Of a DNA stretch of 23,345 nt, positions 15,297-22,681 are shown piece after piece. This DNA is from an uncultured Eggerthellaceae bacterium. GTDB taxonomy: Bacteria > Actinomycetota > Coriobacteriia > Coriobacteriales > Eggerthellaceae. The position numbers were made by a program, and so were the translations under genes. The notes under the pieces were generated by a model. It saw only the letters and a program-made list of their open reading frames with translations, did no database searches and was not told the DNA's origin. Position 1 is the stretch's first letter. Every line of letters starts with the position of its first letter. The DNA is taken from assembly GCA_949450265.1 (NCBI GenBank), contig CASTMW010000012.1, positions 1 to 23,345 on the forward strand, in the 5' to 3' direction.

Positions 15297-16978
15297 TTCG
15301 TTCCTCCCGCTATGGGGTCGTATTCGCTGCCCTCCGCGTTCGTCGCAAGGGCGCGGGCCAATTCTACTATGCGCTCGTCGGTGCGCAGGGCGCAGGGGTT
15401 GGCGAAGAAGCGCGCGGTGGAATCCAGCACGTCTTCGACGATGCACAGGTCGTTCTCGCGCAGCGTGGTGCCCGTGGCGGTGATGTCCACGATGCAATCG
15501 GCGATGCCGGTCAGCGGAGCCAGCTCGATGTTGCCGTTGAGCTTCACGATCTCCACCTGCATGCCGGTGCGCGCGAAGTGGCCATGCGCGATGCGCGGAT
15601 ACTTGGTGGCCACGCGGATGGAGCCCAGGCGCCGATAGCGATCGGCGATGCGGTCCTGGGCGCCCGCTGGCTGCGCCACCACGAACCGACAGCCGCCGAA
15701 GCGCAGATCGGTCAGCTGCACCACGGAGAGCGCCGCTTCGTCCAGGCTGTCGCGCCCGCAGATGCCGCAGTCGGCCGCGCCGGACGCCACGAAGGCGGGT
15801 GCATCGGAAGGCCGCACGATGATGTATTCGATACCAGGCACGCGGATGATCATCTGACGGCCAGGGTCGTCCAGGTCGGCCGTGGCAAGCCCTGCTGCCT
15901 GCAAACACTCCACCGCCTGCGCATGCAGCGCACCCTTGGGCACCGCGATGCGCAGGGGTCGCTCCGCTTCGCGCGGGGCTGCCGCAGCTTCCATGGCATG
16001 TTCCAGATAGATGGCGAAGCCAGCTGCCGGGCGGGTGGAGCCATACGCGCCGAGCAGGTTATCGTAACGACCGCCGCTGCCAAGGGGGTTGCCCAGGTTC
16101 GGCGCGAACGCCTCGAACACGAGGCCCGTGTAGTAGTCGAATGAGCTGATCACCGAGAAGTCGATGAGCACGTTGGCCTGGATGCGCGCATCCTTGAGCG
16201 CACCATACGTATCGGCCAGAACATCCAGCCCATCAGTGCACCCGAGCGGAGCCAGCAAGGCGCGCGCGGCCGCCACCGCTTCTGCCCCACCGCGGATGCG
16301 CGCCAGGCGCTGGATGGCCTGTGCATAGGCTGGAGCCGTTCCCTCGCAAAGGTTCGCCGGATCGCACAGACGGTCCACTTCTACCAGGTCAGACGCGTGA
16401 TAAGCGTTCAGGACAGCGTGCTTCCACCCTTCAGGCGCACCTGACCGATCGAGCAGCGCCCGCAGCGGACCCACCGTTGCCAGCGCCAGCACCACCTGCG
16501 GAACGCCGCAGGCCGCCAGCGCCCCCACGCACAGCTGCACGATTTCGACATCCTGCGCGACCACATCGGGGTCGGGGTGCGCATCGGTGACAGGTCCGAT
16601 GTCCTCGATGCCGATCTGCGTCATCTCACGCGCTTGCGCCGCGCCCTGAGCATCAACGTCGCGGAAGATGCGCTGGGTGTAGCGCATCTTCAACTGGTCG
16701 GCATCAGCGCCCATGCGCGTAGCTGCCATGCGGGCGATCTGCAAGGTCACATCGGGGCGCATGGCCAGCAGGTCCCCTTGCGAATCGAAGAACTTGAACG
16801 ACGATGCGGGCATGCGACCGCCCCTGGCCATGACGTCCATCACCTCAAGAGTGGGCGTTTCGATGGGCAGGTATCCCCGCGCTGCGAACAGGTCCTGCAC
16901 CGCGCGCGTGATGCGCTCGCGTTCGCCCGCCTCGGCGGGCAGCACGTCGCGGAAACCCAATGGCGTTACCAGATTCAT
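15293..16978 (-). CDS. hisZG: Fused HisZ-HisG: ATP phosphoribosyltransferase, regulatory plus catalytic
   Basis: 561 residues. Residues 1 to about 335 are HisZ, a catalytically idle histidyl-tRNA-synthetase paralogue: TPLGFRDVLP, MRPDVTLQIARM, the SFDYYTGLVFEAF motif and GGRYDNLLGAYG. From about residue 341 the short-form HisG begins: PLRIAVPKGALHAQAVECL, then SDAPAFVASGAADCGICGRD and the PRPP loop CIVDITATGTTLREN. Short HisG normally needs a separate HisZ for activity and histidine feedback; here both are one chain with an Ala/Glu/Arg-rich junction. It is the first gene of the his operon and performs the committed step. The ATG at 16976-16978 has GAGGTGATG upstream. Confidence 0.95.
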   Translation of the reverse strand: MNLVTPLGFRDVLPAEAGERERITRAVQDLFAARGYLPIETPTLEVMDVMARGGRMPASSFKFFDSQGDLLAMRPDVTLQIARMAATRMGADADQLKMRYTQRIFRDVDAQGAAQAREMTQIGIEDIGPVTDAHPDPDVVAQDVEIVQLCVGALAACGVPQVVLALATVGPLRALLDRSGAPEGWKHAVLNAYHASDLVEVDRLCDPANLCEGTAPAYAQAIQRLARIRGGAEAVAAARALLAPLGCTDGLDVLADTYGALKDARIQANVLIDFSVISSFDYYTGLVFEAFAPNLGNPLGSGGRYDNLLGAYGSTRPAAGFAIYLEHAMEAAAAPREAERPLRIAVPKGALHAQAVECLQAAGLATADLDDPGRQMIIRVPGIEYIIVRPSDAPAFVASGAADCGICGRDSLDEAALSVVQLTDLRFGGCRFVVAQPAGAQDRIADRYRRLGSIRVATKYPRIAHGHFARTGMQVEIVKLNGNIELAPLTGIADCIVDITATGTTLRENDLCIVEDVLDSTARFFANPCALRTDERIVELARALATNAEGSEYDPIAGGTK

Positions 16979-17000
16979 CTTCGTTCATCACCTCTTGCAC

Positions 17001-17088
17001 ATCCGCCGCCCTGGATCGAAGGAACCAACGGATACATCTTCCCTTTCAGCTGCTACGCACATGGCATGGAGCCATGCATACCATGTGC
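17001..17088 (-). promoter_or_regulatory. Structured his-operon leader (two hairpins)
   Basis: On the minus strand, GCACATG/CATGTGC with an inner GCATGG/CCATGC forms a strong hairpin at 17057-17088. A second weaker one, ATCCG/CGGAT (17001-17033), ends about 20 bases before the hisZG ATG. Neither is followed by a T run, no T-box motif is seen, and a run of His codons is absent. A regulatory leader is therefore possible but unproven. Confidence 0.4.
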
Positions 17089-17111
17089 TTCCATTCTCTC
17101 ATCAGATCATC

Positions 17112-17139
17112 ACTTTATCACAGTAGAGTAATAAAGCAA
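17112..17139 (-). promoter_or_regulatory. Candidate his-operon promoter with palindromic operator
   Basis: On the minus strand TTGCTT (17134-17139), 16 bases, TAAAGT (17112-17117). The region is an imperfect 24-bp palindrome, CTTTATCAC-N6-GTAATAAAG (17113-17136, eight of nine pairs), AT-rich against a GC-rich background. It lies about 135 bases before hisZG. The regulator is unknown. Confidence 0.45.
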
Positions 17140-17167
17140 CACCTTGAAGAAGATAGTCCCAATCGCA

Positions 17168-18568
17168 CTATTCACTGAGCAGCACGTCATCGCGTTCGCT
17201 GGCGATCCTCTTCAGCTCTTCCGTGAAACCGCCTATGCTGAACAGCACGTAGAACGGTGGCTGATCATAAGGTCGCAACGAAGGATCGGCCAGCGCCCGC
17301 TCAACCTGTCCTTCCAGCTTACGCAGCACATTGACACCCACCTGCTCCTTCCAGAACTTGCATTCCCCGAAGATCGGGCGCGCAGAAGCGCTACTCACCG
17401 CCGCTACATCTATCTCCACATCGCGCCTGCCCCACCACGCCCCTACTCGATCAGGCATGAATGGAAGCTGCCCCTGCTCGGCAAAAGCCCACAGGCGGTC
17501 CCGGCAGACCTCTTCATAGACATACGAAACATGGCCGTCGATGAAGTTCTTCCTTATCTGCTCTTCCACGTGGTCACGCCGCCCCGTTTCCAGCAGGCCC
17601 AACTGGGGAAACACGAACCTGAACCAGAATCGGATATAGTTATCCTTGATGCGATAGAGGCCACGCTTGCTCTTCTGCGGGTCGTGCTCGGTGACCGGCA
17701 CCATGCGCTCCACAAGGTCCAGCCGTTCAAGCACCTTCAGGTACTTCCCCAGGCTCGTCTGCTTGGTGTTCAGCGCTGCCGCTATCTCGCCCGATCGGCG
17801 ATTGCCAGCCGCTATGGCTTTAATGATGGAGAAATAGGTCCCCACTTCGCTGACCTCCTTCGACAGCAAGAAGTTCGGCTCGTCGTAGAGGTAGCTGTTC
17901 GCGTTGAGCACATTCTGCGCGATAGCGCGATAGATATTGCCGCGGTCGCAAAATGATTCGATATATTTGGGAACGCCGCCGGTCACGCTGTAGCGCTCGA
18001 CCAGCTGTCGCCGCGTGAGCGGTGCCGTGAAGAACTCCCGATAGAAGTCGAACGGTATCTGCTTCATACGGATCTGTGCGGTCCGGCGCCCGTAGAGCGG
18101 ACTGCTATAGGACAGGACTTGGCTCTCCATCAGGGATATGAGCGAACCGCACAGGATGACCATGACGTTGCGCTTGGATAGCAGCGTGTCCCAGATCCGC
18201 TGGAATACCGACGGGAACGCCGGATTCGCCTTCCCAAGATTCTGGAACTCGTCGAGCGCGATCACCATGCGGCCTGACTGCTGCGTCAGCCGATCGAAGA
18301 GGACATCCCACGACCCCACTACTGCCTGATCGAGCAGCGCATCGCCGGTCACGCGCGCCACGCTCTCCTGAAAAGCATTCCTGTTCTGCTCTTCGGATTC
18401 CTCGGTGGCAAGGAAATAGAGCGCGTCCTTCCCTTCAAGGAATCGCGTGATGAGCGCGGTCTTGCCGATGCGGCGGCGCCCATAGATGACGACCAACGAG
18501 GCCGCATCAGAAGCATATTGCTCTTCGAGCGTGCGAAGGTCATCCGTGCGATCGATGAAGCGTTGCAT
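17168..18568 (-). CDS. Arch_ATPase / DUF234 AAA+ ATPase with PD-(D/E)XK-like C-terminus
   Basis: 466 residues from the ATG at 18566-18568 (GAGGG upstream). N-terminal AAA+ module: Walker A GRRRIGKT (residues 30-37) and Walker B MVIALDEF (101-108). A winged-helix-like middle is suggested by SGEIAAALNTKQTSLGKYLKVLERLDLVER. The C-terminal DUF234 region has DVEIDVAAV then FGECKFW (Asp387, Glu402, Lys404), the spacing of a PD-(D/E)XK nuclease core. This family is widespread as single accessory genes in anaerobes and archaea; its biological role is not established, with mobile-element or defence functions suspected. It stands alone between the his and gat operons with its own strong promoter, suggesting insertion as an independent cassette. 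Confidence 0.88.
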   Translation of the reverse strand: MQRFIDRTDDLRTLEEQYASDAASLVVIYGRRRIGKTALITRFLEGKDALYFLATEESEEQNRNAFQESVARVTGDALLDQAVVGSWDVLFDRLTQQSGRMVIALDEFQNLGKANPAFPSVFQRIWDTLLSKRNVMVILCGSLISLMESQVLSYSSPLYGRRTAQIRMKQIPFDFYREFFTAPLTRRQLVERYSVTGGVPKYIESFCDRGNIYRAIAQNVLNANSYLYDEPNFLLSKEVSEVGTYFSIIKAIAAGNRRSGEIAAALNTKQTSLGKYLKVLERLDLVERMVPVTEHDPQKSKRGLYRIKDNYIRFWFRFVFPQLGLLETGRRDHVEEQIRKNFIDGHVSYVYEEVCRDRLWAFAEQGQLPFMPDRVGAWWGRRDVEIDVAAVSSASARPIFGECKFWKEQVGVNVLRKLEGQVERALADPSLRPYDQPPFYVLFSIGGFTEELKRIASERDDVLLSE

Positions 18569-18607
18569 AGGGAGCCCTCGCTTCCGGAAGTTATTCGATG
18601 TATGGGT

Positions 18608-18639
18608 AAGTATTATACCGTGAAGTATAATACTTTCAA
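18608..18639 (-). promoter_or_regulatory. Palindromic promoter of the DUF234 ATPase gene
   Basis: A perfect inverted repeat AAGTATTATAC-N6-GTATAATACTT spans 18608-18635. On the minus strand TTGAAA (18634-18639), 16 bases, TATAAT (18612-18617) make a near-consensus promoter starting about 37 bases before the ATG. The palindrome covers the -10 and spacer, so a repressor bound there would block transcription. TATAAT also occurs on the plus strand within the other arm. Confidence 0.65.
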
Positions 18640-18751
18640 GCATAATCTAGAGGATCCCGAAATCAAGACAGCACGCGTTCGCTCTGCGCGATCGGAGACG
18701 ACAGCCTTTCGTCTTCTAGCCCTTCGCATGGCCAGAGACTTACACTGAACC

Positions 18752-20341
18752 TTATGCGTCCAGCTTACTCGCCAGCAGTTCGTTGATGATCTGCGGATTG
18801 CCCTTGCCCTGCATACGCTTCATGCACTGACCCACGAAGAAGCCGATCAGACCGATCTTGCCGCCCTGATACTGCTCCACCTTATCGGGATTCTCGGCCA
18901 GCACCGCATCCACCACCGCTTCGATGGCGCCTGTGTCGCTCACCTGCTGCATGCCGCGATCCTCTACGATGGCCTTCGGATCGGCATCATCGGCCAGCAC
19001 CGCCGCGAACACCTCCTTGCCCTGCTTGGACGAGATGGTGCCATCGGCCACCAGCTGCACCAGCTGCACGGCACGGTTCGGCGTGAGGGGCGATTCATCC
19101 AGCACCACATCGGGATTCGCGTTCAGCCACGCGGCCACGTCGTTGATGGCCAGGTTCGCCAAGGGCTTCGCCAGCTTGATGGCCGCATCTCCCGCTTCGT
19201 GCGTTGCATCGCTCATGCAGGCTTCGAAGAACTGAGCGGTGCTGCGATGCTCCACCAGATGCCGCGCATCGTAGGCAGACAGGCCGAATTGCTCCTGGAA
19301 GCGCGCGGCCTTGTCGTCGGGCAGCTCGGGCAGCTTGGCGCGCACGCTTTCGATGAACTCGTCCGACAGGTCGTACGGCGCCAGGTCGGGCTCGGGGAAC
19401 AGGCGATAGTCATCCGCCGACTCCTTCACGCGCATGACGATGGTGCGCTTGGCCGTGGGGTCCCAATGGCGCGTCTCCTGATAGATGGTGCCACCCTCTT
19501 CGAGCACCTGCGCCTGACGGCATATCTCATAGAGCAGACCATCATGCAGGTTCTTGAACGAGTTCATGTTCTTCAGCTCGGTCTTAGTGCCAAGCTCGGT
19601 GGTGCCGCGGCGGCGCAGCGACACGTTACCGTCGCAGCGCAGGCTGCCCTCTTCCATGGAGCAGTCAGAGATGCCCAGGGCCAGGTAGATCTGGCGCAGC
19701 TTCTGCATGAACAGGCGCGCCTCTTCGGGCGTGCGCAGGTCGGGCTCGGTGACCAGTTCGATCAGCGGCGTTCCGGCGCGATTGTAGTCGACCAAGCTAT
19801 GCGTGGCCCCCGCGATGCGCCCTTCGCCGCCGCCGATGTGCACCATCTTGCCCGCATCCTCTTCCATATGGATGCGCGTGATGCCCACATGCGCCACATA
19901 GCCGTCCTCGGTGCGCGTGATGTTGCCCGTGCTCTCGCCCGGCTTCAGGTCGGCCAGGCCATAGCGCTCGCTGGCGTTGGCGCCGTCCACGTCCAGGTCA
20001 AGATGCCCGCGCATGCAGAACGCGATGGGGCCTTGGGTGGTCTGGAAGTTCTTCGCCATATCGGGGTACATGTAGTTCTTGCGATAGAACATCGAATGCT
20101 TCTCGATGTCACAGTTGGTAGCAAGGCCCGCCAGCACGATGGATTCGATGGCTGCGCGATTGGGCACGGGCAGCGCACCGGGCAGCCCCAGGCATACCGG
20201 GCAGGTGTGCGTGTTAGGCGGCGCACCGAACTCCAGCTTGCAGCCGCAGAACATCTTCGTGTTCAGCGTGGTCAGCTCGGCATGGATCTCAAGGCCGATG
20301 ACCGGCTCCCATGTTCTCAGGATCTCTTCCAGCTTCTTCAT
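18752..20341 (-). CDS. gatB: Asp-tRNA(Asn)/Glu-tRNA(Gln) amidotransferase subunit B
   Basis: 529 residues. N-terminal cradle domain: WEPVIGLEIHAELTT, then the zinc-site region MFCGCKLEFGAPPNTHTCPVCLGLPGALP. Further signatures: FYRKNYMYPDMAKNFQ, HMEEDAGKM, DYNRAGTPLIELVTEPD and RCDGNVSL. A helical domain and a C-terminal YqeY-like tail domain (GQCMKRMQGKGNPQIINELL) bind tRNA. GatB is the kinase subunit that phosphorylates mischarged Glu- or Asp-tRNA before amidation with ammonia from GatA. It follows gatA but is separated by 171 bases that contain palindromic repeat copy B. AAGGAAG lies about 13 bases before the ATG, a long spacing. Confidence 0.97.
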   Translation of the reverse strand: MKKLEEILRTWEPVIGLEIHAELTTLNTKMFCGCKLEFGAPPNTHTCPVCLGLPGALPVPNRAAIESIVLAGLATNCDIEKHSMFYRKNYMYPDMAKNFQTTQGPIAFCMRGHLDLDVDGANASERYGLADLKPGESTGNITRTEDGYVAHVGITRIHMEEDAGKMVHIGGGEGRIAGATHSLVDYNRAGTPLIELVTEPDLRTPEEARLFMQKLRQIYLALGISDCSMEEGSLRCDGNVSLRRRGTTELGTKTELKNMNSFKNLHDGLLYEICRQAQVLEEGGTIYQETRHWDPTAKRTIVMRVKESADDYRLFPEPDLAPYDLSDEFIESVRAKLPELPDDKAARFQEQFGLSAYDARHLVEHRSTAQFFEACMSDATHEAGDAAIKLAKPLANLAINDVAAWLNANPDVVLDESPLTPNRAVQLVQLVADGTISSKQGKEVFAAVLADDADPKAIVEDRGMQQVSDTGAIEAVVDAVLAENPDKVEQYQGGKIGLIGFFVGQCMKRMQGKGNPQIINELLASKLDA

Positions 20342-20388
20342 GTTGCTTGCTTTCTTCCTTCGAGGCTTCTGGGGATGGCCGGGATAAT

Positions 20389-20467
20389 GCTCAGTCGCTC
20401 GGCAGTCCTCGCTCGGTGAGAATGTCCGCCGGACATTCTCATTCGCTGCGGAACTCGCTTTGTGAGC
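20389..20467. repeat. Structured palindromic repeat, copy B (gatA-gatB gap)
   Basis: 79 bases. Outer stem GCTCA (20389-20393) / TGAGC (20463-20467); inner perfect stem TGAGAATGTCC (20417-20427) / GGACATTCTCA (20431-20441) with a GCC loop. GGGAT (20381-20385) and ATCCC (20471-20475) extend the outer stem after a 3/3 internal loop. It is alignable with copy A over its whole length with one single-base gap. It lies between the gatA stop and the gatB start and should be transcribed in the gat mRNA. Nothing else is recognised in this 171-base gap (20342-20512). Confidence 0.8.
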
Positions 20468-20512
20468 ACCATCCCGACCATTCAGATAAACCCTTCCTTG
20501 CGTTCGCCTGCT

Positions 20513-22006
20513 TCAATCTTCTTTCGCGAACTGCGGAGCCACCGGAGCCGGACCATACACCGACTCCAAAGCCGCAGCCGCACGGAACATGTTCACATCC
20601 TTGAACGCGGGGGATATCAGCTGCACGCCCACGGGCAGCTGCGTATCGGCACCCAGGCCCACCGGCACCGACATGCCGCCATTCCCGGCGATGTTGATAG
20701 AGATGGTGAACATGTCCGACAGGTACATCTGTGTCGGGTCGCCGATCTCGCCGAACTTGAAGGCCGTGCGCGGGCTAACGGGCGTCAAGATGCAGTCGAC
20801 CTGCTGGAACGCGCGGTCGTAGTCCTGCGTGATCAGCGTGCGCACCTGCTGCGCCGGGTAGTAGTAGGTGTCGTAGACGCCTGCCGACAACAGATAGCTG
20901 CCCAGCATGATGCGGCGGCGCGCCTCGGGGCCGAAGCCCTTCGCACGGCTGGCTTCATATTGGGCTCCCAGGTCGGCATGTCCCGGGTCGCAATAGCCAT
21001 AGCGCACCGAGTCGAATCGGGCCAAATTGCTGAACGCTTCGCAGGGACCCAGCACGTAATATGCGCTCATGGCAGCCTTCGCATTGGGAAGTTCGATATC
21101 CACCAGTGTGGCACCCAGGCCCTCCAGCTTCTGCGCAGCCTCGGCCACTCGGGCGCGCACTTCCTCGGTCAGACCATCCGCTTCCATGAACGCGGGCACC
21201 ACGCCGATGCGCATGCCCTGCACACCCTCGGCCAGGTTCGCCGTGAAATCCACGTCGGCACGCTGGCTGGTGCAGTCACGCTCGTCGAAGCCACTGATGG
21301 CATTCAGGGCCAGCGCCGCATCTTCCACGCTGCGCGCAAACGGTCCCACCTGGTCCAGCGAGCTACCGAACGCCACCACACCATAGCGCGAGACCACGCC
21401 ATAGGTGGGCTTTACGCCAACGATGCCACAGAAGCTGGCAGGCTGCCGGATGGATCCGCCCGTGTCAGAGCCCAACGCCACAGGCACCAAGCCCGCTGCC
21501 ACCGCTGCCGCACTGCCACCCGAACTGCCACCGGGCACGCGCTGGAAGTCCCACGGGTTCAGCGTGGGGCCGAACGCGCTGGTCTCGGTGGAGCTGCCGA
21601 ACGCGAACTCGTCCATGTTCAGCTTGCCCATGGGGAGCGCGCCGGCATGCAGCGCATATTCCACGCAGGTGGCCGTATAAGGAGAAACGTAGTTCGCCAG
21701 CATGTTCGACGAGCACGTGGTATGCGTGTCGAGCAGGTTCATGTTGTCCTTGAAGCCCACCGGCACACCAGCGAGCGGTCCTGCTTCGGCGAATGTGCCC
21801 GCCGCGATGGCCGCATCCACCTTCGCCGCCGCATCGGCCGCCATATCCGCCGTCAGTTCCAGAAAGGCGTGCATCTGGGCATCATCGCGTTCGATACGGC
21901 TGATCGTTGCCGATGCCACTTCTGCCGCCGTGAACTCTTTGGCAGCCAAACCTGCCTGGATCTCGGCGATGCTCATGGCGCCGAACGGCTTTCCAACAGC
22001 TGCCAT
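20513..22006 (-). CDS. gatA: Asp-tRNA(Asn)/Glu-tRNA(Gln) amidotransferase subunit A
   Basis: 497 residues from the ATG at 22004-22006; a TTG one codon upstream is the alternative. Amidase-signature fold: Lys86 in GVPVGFKDN, cis-Ser161 in PGGSSGGSAAAVAAG and nucleophile Ser185 in GSDTGGSIRQPASFCG. Spacing between the three (75 and 24 residues) is the same as in well-studied GatA proteins. It releases ammonia from glutamine or asparagine for GatB. The start overlaps the gatC stop by one base (TGATG), with GGGGGTGAT as ribosome site inside gatC. Confidence 0.97.
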   Translation of the reverse strand: MAAVGKPFGAMSIAEIQAGLAAKEFTAAEVASATISRIERDDAQMHAFLELTADMAADAAAKVDAAIAAGTFAEAGPLAGVPVGFKDNMNLLDTHTTCSSNMLANYVSPYTATCVEYALHAGALPMGKLNMDEFAFGSSTETSAFGPTLNPWDFQRVPGGSSGGSAAAVAAGLVPVALGSDTGGSIRQPASFCGIVGVKPTYGVVSRYGVVAFGSSLDQVGPFARSVEDAALALNAISGFDERDCTSQRADVDFTANLAEGVQGMRIGVVPAFMEADGLTEEVRARVAEAAQKLEGLGATLVDIELPNAKAAMSAYYVLGPCEAFSNLARFDSVRYGYCDPGHADLGAQYEASRAKGFGPEARRRIMLGSYLLSAGVYDTYYYPAQQVRTLITQDYDRAFQQVDCILTPVSPRTAFKFGEIGDPTQMYLSDMFTISINIAGNGGMSVPVGLGADTQLPVGVQLISPAFKDVNMFRAAAALESVYGPAPVAPQFAKED

Positions 22007-22317
22007 CAACGATCACCCCCATCCCCCAGCACCGACGGGATCAGGAAGCAGCCATCTTGCTGTTTGGGCGCGTTCAGCAGCGCCACTTCCTGCGTGAAGC
22101 TGCCGCGCTCAAGGTCTTCGCACATGACATTGGTCAGCGCGCCGATGGGATGAAACGTGGGTTCGACGCCTTCCAGATCGTATTCGGTGATGGGCGCAAG
22201 GCTATCGATGATGGCGTTCAGATCCACCGTCATCTGCGCCACCTCGTCCTCGGTCATGCCGATGCGCACATATTCGGCGATGCCGCGCACATCGGATTCG
22301 GTCAGATGCTGTGTCAT
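22006..22317 (-). CDS. gatC: Asp-tRNA(Asn)/Glu-tRNA(Gln) amidotransferase subunit C
   Basis: 103 residues from the ATG at 22315-22317, where the product starts MTQHLTESDVRGIAEYVRIGMTE as usual for GatC. Conserved features: ELxxIxxY-like VDLNAIIDSLAPITEYDLEGVEPTFHP, and near the C-terminus REVAL-like TQEVALLNAPKQQDGCFLIPSV. It wraps around the GatA-GatB interface and stabilises the complex. It is the first gene of gatCAB. The ribosome site is weak. Its upstream region is shared with the divergent toxin-antitoxin operon. Confidence 0.93.
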   Translation of the reverse strand: MTQHLTESDVRGIAEYVRIGMTEDEVAQMTVDLNAIIDSLAPITEYDLEGVEPTFHPIGALTNVMCEDLERGSFTQEVALLNAPKQQDGCFLIPSVLGDGGDR

Positions 22318-22357
22318 AGATTCTCGCTTTCCAGCGTGCGGAACGGTTCGACTATGA

Positions 22358-22381
22358 TATACTGTATTACATGTCATACAG
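22358..22381 (+). promoter_or_regulatory. Toxin-antitoxin promoter and operator
   Basis: A 20-bp palindrome CTGTATTACATGTCATACAG (22362-22381, two mismatched positions per arm pair) lies 12 bases before the antitoxin ATG. TATACT (22358-22363) is a good -10 overlapping it; the -35 is unclear. This is the typical position for the autoregulatory operator of a ribbon-helix-helix antitoxin. AAGGAG follows at 22383-22388. It could also affect the divergent gatC promoter. Confidence 0.6.
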
Positions 22382-22393
22382 AAGGAGAACGCC

Positions 22394-22681
22394 ATGGAAT
22401 CTGTGCTGACGGTGCGCCTGGATGGAAGTGTGAAGGAACGCGGAACAGCGGTCATGCGCGAACATGGCTATTCTCCGTCGCAAGCAGTACGAAAGCTGTT
22501 CGACTACGCCATACAGCACGATGCGCTCCCCTTCCAAGAGAAGCGCAAGCCCAGCAAGGCCGAAGCGGCGAAGAGGATCGCTGCCTTCGACGCACTGCGC
22601 ATGGAAACACTGGCGAACATGACAGACGATCAGATCCGCAACGAAAGGCTGCGCGAGCGCTATGGACTTGATGCTGGATAA
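22394..22681 (+). CDS. RelB/DinJ-like ribbon-helix-helix antitoxin
   Basis: 95 residues. The N-terminal half (MESVLTVRLDGSVKERGTAVMREHGYSPSQAVRKLFDYAI then LPFQ) is the RelB/DinJ DNA-binding and dimerisation domain: a beta strand with alternating residues, then two helices. The charged C-terminal half (ALRMETLANMTDDQIRNERLRERYGLDAG) would wrap and inhibit the toxin. AAGGAG sits six bases before the ATG. The toxin gene starts inside its last codons (20-base overlap), as usual for a TA pair. It is expected to repress its own operon through the palindrome at 22362-22381. Family is clear; the exact subfamily is not. Confidence 0.88.
   Translation: MESVLTVRLDGSVKERGTAVMREHGYSPSQAVRKLFDYAIQHDALPFQEKRKPSKAEAAKRIAAFDALRMETLANMTDDQIRNERLRERYGLDAG

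Noticed and set aside
15297..15908. In-frame N-terminal extension of hisD.
   Set aside because: It overlaps hisG in another frame and has no HisD similarity; the ATG at 15294-15296 has a strong ribosome site and the usual N-terminus.
18646..18658. TCTAGAGGATCCC resembles a cloning-vector polylinker (XbaI-BamHI).
   Set aside because: Only 13 bases match, and both sides are natural-looking sequence (the ATPase promoter and the gatB downstream region). Coincidence is more likely than vector contamination.
18696..18714. Hairpin AGACGA/TCGTCT after gatB as a terminator.
   Set aside because: Six base pairs with a seven-base loop and no T run in the minus direction; too weak to call.
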